DNA of 60,302 bases from an uncultured Bacteroidales bacterium. Its GTDB lineage: Bacteria > Bacteroidota > Bacteroidia > Bacteroidales > Bacteroidaceae. Shown piece by piece: positions 57,230-60,302 of this stretch. Position 1 is the stretch's first letter. Each line of letters starts with the position of its first letter. The notes beneath the pieces are model-generated. The model was not told the origin of the DNA, did no database searches, and saw only the letters and a list, made by a program, of their open reading frames with translations. Made by a program: the position numbers and the translations under genes. The stretch is taken from positions 1 to 60,302 of the forward strand of contig CADCDP010000022.1 of assembly GCA_902800305.1 (NCBI GenBank), read 5' to 3'.

Positions 57230-59522
57230 GCCATGTGCCGTTGTGCGTTCGTGGGCAGATTTAGTCAACTGGCTCGAAATGCACAAAGAGGTTGCTACGA
57301 ATTGTCAAAAGATTCGTGAAACTGGCGATAAGTCCTTCAAGAACTTTCTCCCTGCTATTATGCCGATGGGCAACACTGGCGATAAAGCAAGAAAGAAGGA
57401 GAATTGTGTGCCAACTGGCCTTGTGATGGTTGATATTGACGGAAAAGTCAAGATAGACAAAGAGGTGGCAGCGATGGACTTTGGTAATTTGAAACCCGAA
57501 CTACAGAGGCTTCACGTTCAAGCAATTCACATCACTCCTTCAGGGATGGGTCTTCGCTTGTTGGCTCATTGTCACGCTGACGGAATGCCCGCCACCATCG
57601 AGAGGCTTACTAACGACTTGAAGCTGACTGCATACGGTAGTGTTGACCCTGCTTGCAAAGACCTTTCTCGTCTTTCCTACCTCGTTCCTTTTGACGATTG
57701 GATTTATACAGACGAAAAGATGTTTGATGAAGTGCCGAAAGTCAGCTTGGAGCAGATGGAGCAGTACAAAACTACTGGAAGCTACTCCACCGAAAAGCCA
57801 ACGTTGATGACACTTTTTGACATTTCAGCGAGTGACGAAGAATGGAAGAACTTTACGTACAACGATGTGCCTGTTTCACAAATTGCACAGGAGTTTATTG
57901 CCTCGACTGGTGGAGAACCTGCAAAAGGAACTCGTCACAATTTCTATAATGAAATGGTCGTGAATATCCGCAATATTTGTGACAATAACCCTAAAATCGT
58001 TCACGCTGTTCTGCCATCATTCGACTTACCTGCCGAGGAAACTTGGAAACAATGCGAGTCGCTTTGCTCGAATAATCGTAGCAGACAGATTCCGCTGAAG
58101 CTCTATATTTTCTTGAAGGAGAAAGGCTATTTGGCAGAGCGTTTTGTTGAGGTTGAGGATGAAAAGCAGGAAGAAGTGAAGGAAGAACTTCCTCCTATGC
58201 CATCCCTGCCGCCAGTCTTTAAGCAATTCGTCAATGCCGCTCCTGCTGATTTCAAGATTCCTACCGTTGTCGCTCTGCTTCCCATTCTTGGCACACTTTG
58301 CAGCCACCTTCGAGCACCCTACTTTGATGGTAGCGAACAAAGCACCGAGTTCATTAGCTTGTTATTTGCACCGCCTTCGTCGGGCAAGTCCTTCATCAAA
58401 CGGCTTTCTGTCCTGTTGCAAAACCTGCGTGACCGTGACGAAATAAGCAACGCTCGCGAAGAACTCTATGCACAGAGCGAACGGAAGAAAGGTGCAAATG
58501 AGAAAGGCGAGGATGCTCCAAGGGTAAGCGTTCGTATTGTGAAGCCTCTTATCTCCATTCCCGAATTGCTGACCAAGATGCGTTACAACCAAGGCCACCA
58601 CATGTATATTGAGGCTGAGGAACTGGACACTTTCTCAAAAGGCAACAAGGGAGCAGGTGGCGATAAATCAGACCTTTGGCGAGTCACTTGGGATAATGGC
58701 TTTTATGGCCAGTATTACAAGAGCGTGCAAACCTTCAAAGGAGAGGTGCAAATGTTCCTCAACTTGCTGTTCACTTCCACCCAAGACCAAATAGACCGCT
58801 TTTTCAAGAATGTGGAGGATGGTCTTGTCACTCGCTTCTCTGTTTGCCCCATCGAGAATCAGCAGTTTGCCAAGTTCACACCTTGGAAGAAGATTTCCAA
58901 GAAAGACCAAGTGATTATAGATAATGTACTGGCGAGGCTTGAAGTCAAGAACTACAAAGTGCCGTTGAAATTCGATAAAAGCAGTCTTTTCGAGATTAAG
59001 CCAGAAGAATTTGATGCAACCGTACCTTGGCAATATGAGTTTCAGCCTTTCGAGCAAGCCGACCTGTCCTACTTGTACAAACCACTTTTAGATTGGCTGG
59101 AAGGAGAACGTTTGAGAGCCGCCAGCGAAGTGAATCCTGCACGTGATGTTTTCCGAAGAAGAGCAGCTGTAAAGGCTTTCCGCTTGGGTCTTGTTTGTCA
59201 CGGCTTGTATAAGCAGATAACGAAGAAGGAGCGTGAAGTGATAACTAAATTTGCCGTTTGGTTCGCCACTATCGACCTGCGGAACTCGTTGTTCCAGTTT
59301 GGAAAGCGTTACAATGAATTGGTGGAGGAAAAAGAAAGCAGGGCAAAAGGTGCTCAATTTGGAGAGCTTCTTAATAAGTTGTCTGACACTTTCACGGTAA
59401 CAGACTTACGAGTTCAATGCAGAAAGAACTTCATCAAGTCTCCAGTAAAGAAAATCATTTACCTTTGGAGGCAGAATAAGCTAATCTCAAAAGTTGATTA
59501 TGATAAATATAAAAAGAATTGA
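57192..59522 (+). CDS. VirE N-terminal / DUF3987 primase-helicase-like protein (BT4734-type)
   Basis: 776 aa. N-terminal half: VirE/BT4734-like domain with GLVMVDIDGKVK and IHITPSGMGLRLLAHC, a primase-polymerase-like pattern. C-terminal half: DUF3987 ATPase-like domain with a P-loop variant FAPPSSGKSFIKRL (about residue 392), EAEELDTFSKGNK and LLFTSTQDQIDRF. Such proteins occur in Bacteroidales mobile and accessory segments and are thought to take part in DNA replication of the element. The frame opens with TTG at 57186; ATG 57192 is chosen and overlaps the previous gene by 38 bases. Intact. Confidence 0.85.
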   Translation: MELQIFQNNKSIKPCAVVRSWADLVNWLEMHKEVATNCQKIRETGDKSFKNFLPAIMPMGNTGDKARKKENCVPTGLVMVDIDGKVKIDKEVAAMDFGNLKPELQRLHVQAIHITPSGMGLRLLAHCHADGMPATIERLTNDLKLTAYGSVDPACKDLSRLSYLVPFDDWIYTDEKMFDEVPKVSLEQMEQYKTTGSYSTEKPTLMTLFDISASDEEWKNFTYNDVPVSQIAQEFIASTGGEPAKGTRHNFYNEMVVNIRNICDNNPKIVHAVLPSFDLPAEETWKQCESLCSNNRSRQIPLKLYIFLKEKGYLAERFVEVEDEKQEEVKEELPPMPSLPPVFKQFVNAAPADFKIPTVVALLPILGTLCSHLRAPYFDGSEQSTEFISLLFAPPSSGKSFIKRLSVLLQNLRDRDEISNAREELYAQSERKKGANEKGEDAPRVSVRIVKPLISIPELLTKMRYNQGHHMYIEAEELDTFSKGNKGAGGDKSDLWRVTWDNGFYGQYYKSVQTFKGEVQMFLNLLFTSTQDQIDRFFKNVEDGLVTRFSVCPIENQQFAKFTPWKKISKKDQVIIDNVLARLEVKNYKVPLKFDKSSLFEIKPEEFDATVPWQYEFQPFEQADLSYLYKPLLDWLEGERLRAASEVNPARDVFRRRAAVKAFRLGLVCHGLYKQITKKEREVITKFAVWFATIDLRNSLFQFGKRYNELVEEKESRAKGAQFGELLNKLSDTFTVTDLRVQCRKNFIKSPVKKIIYLWRQNKLISKVDYDKYKKN

Positions 59523-59524
59523 TT

Positions 59525-60052
59525 ATGTTGACCATTCATATAGAAAGAACGTCGGGCGATAGCGAATGGACGTTCGGCCGTTTGTGGATAGATGGAGAAA
59601 CTACGTTTAGATGTAACACGACTGAATTACCATCTTTGGAGCATTCGGGGCTTGATGAATCCTATTGTGCTCTGCCTCTTGGTAAGCGTGTGTTACGTTT
59701 GACGATGGATGGCCTAAACTACGTGCCCACGGTTGATGTAAACGGCAAATATTCATCTGCGAAAATTCTCGATTGCAGTTTGAGCGAGCTACAAATGTAT
59801 GGCCTTGGCTCTATCAGAATATGGACACAGCGACCTATGCAGAGAAGCCTTGGGGAAGTTTTGACTGAATACATCAAGCGTCAGCAGTATGCAGGACGCA
59901 TGAGATTACCAAAGCCGAGGCGAGGCGAGTTTTTGTTGGAGATTACCGAGGCAGAGGATTTCCGATACATCAAGAAAGAAAAGCCCAAAGTTGAGATTCC
60001 TGAAGACGAGTTTGACTTTGGCGATGATGATTATTTTGATGATGATATATGA
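59525..60052 (+). CDS. Protein of unknown function with acidic tail, possibly DUF5675-like
   Basis: 175 aa. The first 110 residues (IHIERTSGDSEWTFGRLWID ... CNTTELPS ... ALPLGKRVLRLTMDGL) show the beta pattern of DUF5675-like phage/element proteins, a weak match. The tail is strongly acidic (EDEFDFGDDDYFDDDI). A TTG at 59519 overlaps the upstream stop; ATG 59525 is chosen. Last gene of the plus-strand set, followed by a terminator. Confidence 0.55.
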   Translation: MLTIHIERTSGDSEWTFGRLWIDGETTFRCNTTELPSLEHSGLDESYCALPLGKRVLRLTMDGLNYVPTVDVNGKYSSAKILDCSLSELQMYGLGSIRIWTQRPMQRSLGEVLTEYIKRQQYAGRMRLPKPRRGEFLLEITEAEDFRYIKKEKPKVEIPEDEFDFGDDDYFDDDI

Positions 60053-60080
60053 CTGGATGAAATGTTCATGCGTTGGTATT

Positions 60081-60118
60081 AAGAAGGTGCTCACGAAATA
60101 TCGTGGGCACTTCTTTTT
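60081..60118 (+). terminator. Terminator at the right end of the accessory block
   Basis: Stem GGTGCTCACGA with TCGTGGGCACT (60086-60096 and 60101-60111, two G-T pairs), then TTCTTTTT. The T-run is the first five bases of the 52-bp repeat, as at the left end. Confidence 0.8.
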
Positions 60119-60165
60119 GGTGAAAAAGTGAAAAAGTGAATTAGTGAATTAGTGAATTTGTGATT
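60114..60165 (+). repeat. Right copy of the perfect 52-bp inverted repeat
   Basis: TTTTTGGTGAAAAAGTGAAA and onward; reverse complement of 53511-53562 without a mismatch. Confidence 0.9.
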
Positions 60166-60179
60166 TTGTGATTTTTTAA

Positions 60180-60302
60180 GACTCCGACTTCACCGTCGAG
60201 ACTTTGGGGCAGGAGTTGGGCATGTCACGCTCCTTCCTCTACAAGAAGCTCATGGCCGTCACAGGACAAGGCCCTGCCGAGTTCATCCGCACCCTCCGCA
60301 TC
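60180..60302 (+). pseudogene. Beheaded AraC-type DNA-binding domain (hybrid two-component regulator remnant?)
   Basis: Forty-one codons up to the window end read DSDFTVETLGQELGMSRSFL and then YKKLMAVTGQGPAEFIRTLR, the C-terminal AraC helix-turn-helix domain typical of Bacteroidetes hybrid two-component regulators. An in-frame TAA at 60177-60179 stands directly before it and no start codon or upstream domain is present; the sequence before it is the boundary repeat of the accessory block. So the 5' part of the gene is missing, most simply by insertion or deletion at this border. The end lies beyond the window. Confidence 0.75.

Noticed and set aside
1..60302. tRNA or rRNA genes
   Set aside because: I looked for the conserved tRNA T-arm and rRNA words and saw none; a dedicated scan could still find something I missed.

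Overview
The window reads as chromosomal DNA of a Bacteroidales bacterium, most likely a Prevotella/Segatella-type member of the Prevotellaceae. The reasons are: recurrent promoters of the Bacteroidetes form TTTG-N19/20-TAnnTTTG with few Shine-Dalgarno sequences; a Rho factor with a long disordered N-terminal insertion; a TatA/TatC-only Tat system; many SPII lipoproteins and secreted proteins of Bacteroidetes families (DUF4369, DUF4252, DUF3857, DUF4861, DUF4859, DUF4923); and short C-terminal tails resembling type IX sorting signals. All functional calls rest on reading the translations; no database search was run.

Layout. 1-6.3 kb: 5' end of pnp, a PagL-like outer-membrane deacylase, then a tight minus-strand operon: a Cys-Xaa-Xaa-Xaa repeat precursor peptide with a twin-arginine signal, a radical SAM maturase, a second SPASM-type maturase, a small modification-system protein, tatA and tatC. 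A small secreted protein lies upstream and shares a leader motif with the precursor. 6.3-7.3 kb is non-coding with a strong minus-strand promoter and a structured 3' end. 7.3-16.5 kb: acyl-ACP synthetase/acyltransferase fusion, thioredoxin-fold lipoprotein, manC, HMA protein, twin lipoproteins, an rSAM/lipoprotein pair and a DUF4369 lipoprotein. 16.5-25.7 kb: rho, ysxC/engB, ABC-F ATPase, degenerate CbiK-like protein, M6 peptidase, iron/cobalamin-type ABC ATPase. 26-33 kb: two DUF3857 transglutaminase-like proteins, then a DUF4252/ECF sigma/anti-sigma cassette. 33-53 kb: secreted proteins, membrane AraC regulator, DUF4861 protein, divIC-like protein, purB, rluB with a long GYQR-rich tail, asnS, rfbA, SLC13-type permease and a GH5 glycoside hydrolase.

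53.5-60.2 kb is an accessory block. Two divergent gene sets (HU-like proteins plus a holin-like protein on the minus strand; small proteins, a P5-like phage protein, two CX4C proteins and a VirE/DUF3987 primase-like protein on the plus strand) are separated by a spacer with four ~23-bp iterons and an AT-only tract. The block is bounded by a perfect 52-bp inverted repeat, and at its right edge stands a beheaded AraC-type domain, as expected for an insertion.

The most notable system is the CXXX peptide operon with its own Tat translocase: the sequence suggests cytoplasmic radical-SAM modification of a cysteine-array peptide followed by Tat export. A second theme is unusual repeat content: degenerate 7-bp tandem repeats in many spacers (and inside one gene), 21-27-bp hairpin repeats, and a palindromic repeat inserted in frame in an anti-sigma gene.
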